From positions 1 through 44,813 of the forward strand of contig JAUIDR010000025.1 of assembly GCA_030428565.1 (NCBI GenBank): a stretch of DNA of 44,813 nt, written 5' to 3'. Origin of the DNA: Alphaproteobacteria bacterium. GTDB taxonomy: Bacteria > Pseudomonadota > Alphaproteobacteria > UBA7985 > JAUIBT01. Shown one piece after another: positions 43,834 through 44,813 of the stretch. Both the position numbers and the translations under genes were made by a program. Below the pieces are notes generated by a model. That model was not told the origin of the DNA and searched no databases. It saw only the letters and a list, made by a program, of their open reading frames with translations. Each line of letters opens with the position of its first letter. Position 1 is the first letter of the stretch.

Positions 43834-44813
43834 TCAAATGGTGTTCCATCCATCCAACGCGAGTCTTCTGCGATCCACTGTCCGGGTGTAGTGCGAGGCC
43901 ATTTTTCCACCGCTCCAACCGAACATGGCTTCGAGCTGTGCTACCGTCGCGCCAGCTTCGGCGGCGCGTGTCGCTGCCATCTTGCGAAGGCCGTGGGCGG
44001 ATTTCTTGACGCCTGCGGCGCTAGCGGCGGCCCTAAACATGTTGCCGAAAGAATCGTTGGCAAATGGGCGCCCTAACTCCCCTATGATGAAATGCAGGTC
44101 GCCCGTTGGCCCTGCATCCAAGGTCGCCTGGAGGGGGGCAAGGATTGGGATCGTTACCTCTGTCCCGGTCTTTTTGGTTTTGATCGTCGCAACGCCGTCC
44201 TTGACATGTTGGCGGCCTAAGATGACCGCATCGCCTCTGCGTAGACCTGTGTAGAGCAGGACGTCAAACCAGACCCTTTCTCTGGTCCCTCGTGGCCACC
44301 TTTCTTCGTAGCGTGCCACGTCCTCCTCCGTCCACGCGGGGAAACCTTCAGTCTTGACCAACTTGAGTCCCTTGACGCCGGCGGTTGGATCAATTTCGAC
44401 CATCTCAGCTTCCAGAGCCCAAGCGAACATTCCGCGCATCGTTTTTAAGAAACTGTTTGCCGCGGCGGGCGTCGCCTTGCGGCGCTCCCGCCCGTCCACA
44501 ATTGTCTTCTTGGTGATCTTGTTGAATGGTTCATTGCCAGCGCTGTCGATGACGTTCGCGAAGATCGCGTCGCGCTGTTTTCGCGTGGCTTTGGAAAGGC
44601 CAAGATAGGCGCTCGATGTTCGGTATTGCATGATCAGCCACTCTAGCGATTTTGAGTCTGGACCTGTTTTCGCCGGCTTCTTCGCTCCCCATTTCAACGC
44701 CCGCATGTAGGCTTCATCGAAGGCCTTGTCGTAGAGGTCCGGCAGGCGGATGCGCTTGCCGTGTTTGCGGCGGAAGTAGTAGCGGACCTGCCCGTGGCGG
44801 CTCCGCTCCTTGG
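43834..44813 (-). CDS. Tyrosine recombinase (phage/island integrase), N-terminus cut by window edge
   Basis: A site-specific integrase. The internal Met at 44706 is not the true start: the frame continues to the last base of the window and reads KERSRHGQVRYYFRRKHGKR there, the typical N-terminal DNA-binding segment of proteobacterial island integrases. A SAM-like core-binding domain follows (KATRKQRDAIFANVI, then FLKTMRGMFAWALE). The catalytic domain has the first Arg in LLYTGLRRGDAVIL, Lys in IKTKKTGTEV, HGLRK with His and the second Arg, the HxxR-type region ending GWSGGKMASHYTRT, where Tyr is the likely nucleophile. It lies 92 bp from tRNA-Val and is transcribed toward it. Confidence 0.92.
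   Translation of the reverse strand, partial: KERSRHGQVRYYFRRKHGKRIRLPDLYDKAFDEAYMRALKWGAKKPAKTGPDSKSLEWLIMQYRTSSAYLGLSKATRKQRDAIFANVIDSAGNEPFNKITKKTIVDGRERRKATPAAANSFLKTMRGMFAWALEAEMVEIDPTAGVKGLKLVKTEGFPAWTEEDVARYEERWPRGTRERVWFDVLLYTGLRRGDAVILGRQHVKDGVATIKTKKTGTEVTIPILAPLQATLDAGPTGDLHFIIGELGRPFANDSFGNMFRAAASAAGVKKSAHGLRKMAATRAAEAGATVAQLEAMFGWSGGKMASHYTRTVDRRRLALDGWNTI

Overview
The window is one continuous piece of a bacterial chromosome, very probably from an alphaproteobacterium. GC content looks moderately high. The gene set fits that group: a roughly 440-residue glutamyl-tRNA synthetase whose signature loop reads GLSKR, an ATP-type PEP carboxykinase, a carboxynorspermidine-synthase-like dehydrogenase, and the HD hydrolase type that carries the RMLSGRRLDL segment. 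This placement rests on remembered family features, not on a search. Most genes are housekeeping or metabolic, in short operons that change strand often. About ten are transporters or envelope proteins. The right edge runs into a mobile element.

Layout. 1-5.1 kb: a bicistronic unit for two exported proteins I cannot assign to a named family. The first is a long protein with six ~30-residue helical repeats followed by a beta-rich region. The second is an all-helical secreted protein. The unit is preceded by a repeat-rich leader and closed by a strong terminator. 5.1-6.5 kb: a divergent ZIP metal transporter and Zur-type regulator sharing a palindromic site. 6.7-10 kb: gltX, cysS and a cysteine-based phosphatase. 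10-12.8 kb: a minus-strand operon of Zn-alcohol dehydrogenase, enolase-superfamily enzyme and GFA-type zinc protein. 13-16.3 kb: a glycine-zipper envelope protein, cytochrome c', a stretch dense in perfect inverted repeats, and pckA. 16.5-24.9 kb: a TauE/SafE permease, an MFS carrier, carboxynorspermidine-synthase-like dehydrogenase, a divergent DegT-type aminotransferase, a BolA-like protein, a clear creatinase, and a 14-TM drug exporter. 25.1-31.7 kb: polA, an exported nuclease-like protein, typA/bipA and a parvulin-type foldase. 31.7-35.4 kb: a 15-bp minisatellite, an APC permease, a class V PLP enzyme and a small lipoprotein. 35.5-43.6 kb: a lipoprotein subtilase with a C-terminal barrel-like region, a Na+/H+ antiporter, an HD hydrolase, dusA, a MATE exporter and an N-formylglutamate-amidohydrolase-like enzyme carrying an in-frame 15-bp repeat tract. 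43.67 kb to the end: tRNA-Val(GAC), then a tyrosine integrase that points toward the tRNA and is cut by the window edge. This is the usual geometry of an island or prophage inserted at a tRNA gene.

No CRISPR array, restriction system, toxin-antitoxin pair, secretion system or complete mobile element is visible. The least explained parts are the exported pair at the left end, the hairpin-dense stretch upstream of pckA, the two 15-bp-period repeat tracts (31.7 kb and 43.2 kb) and the island boundary at the right end.
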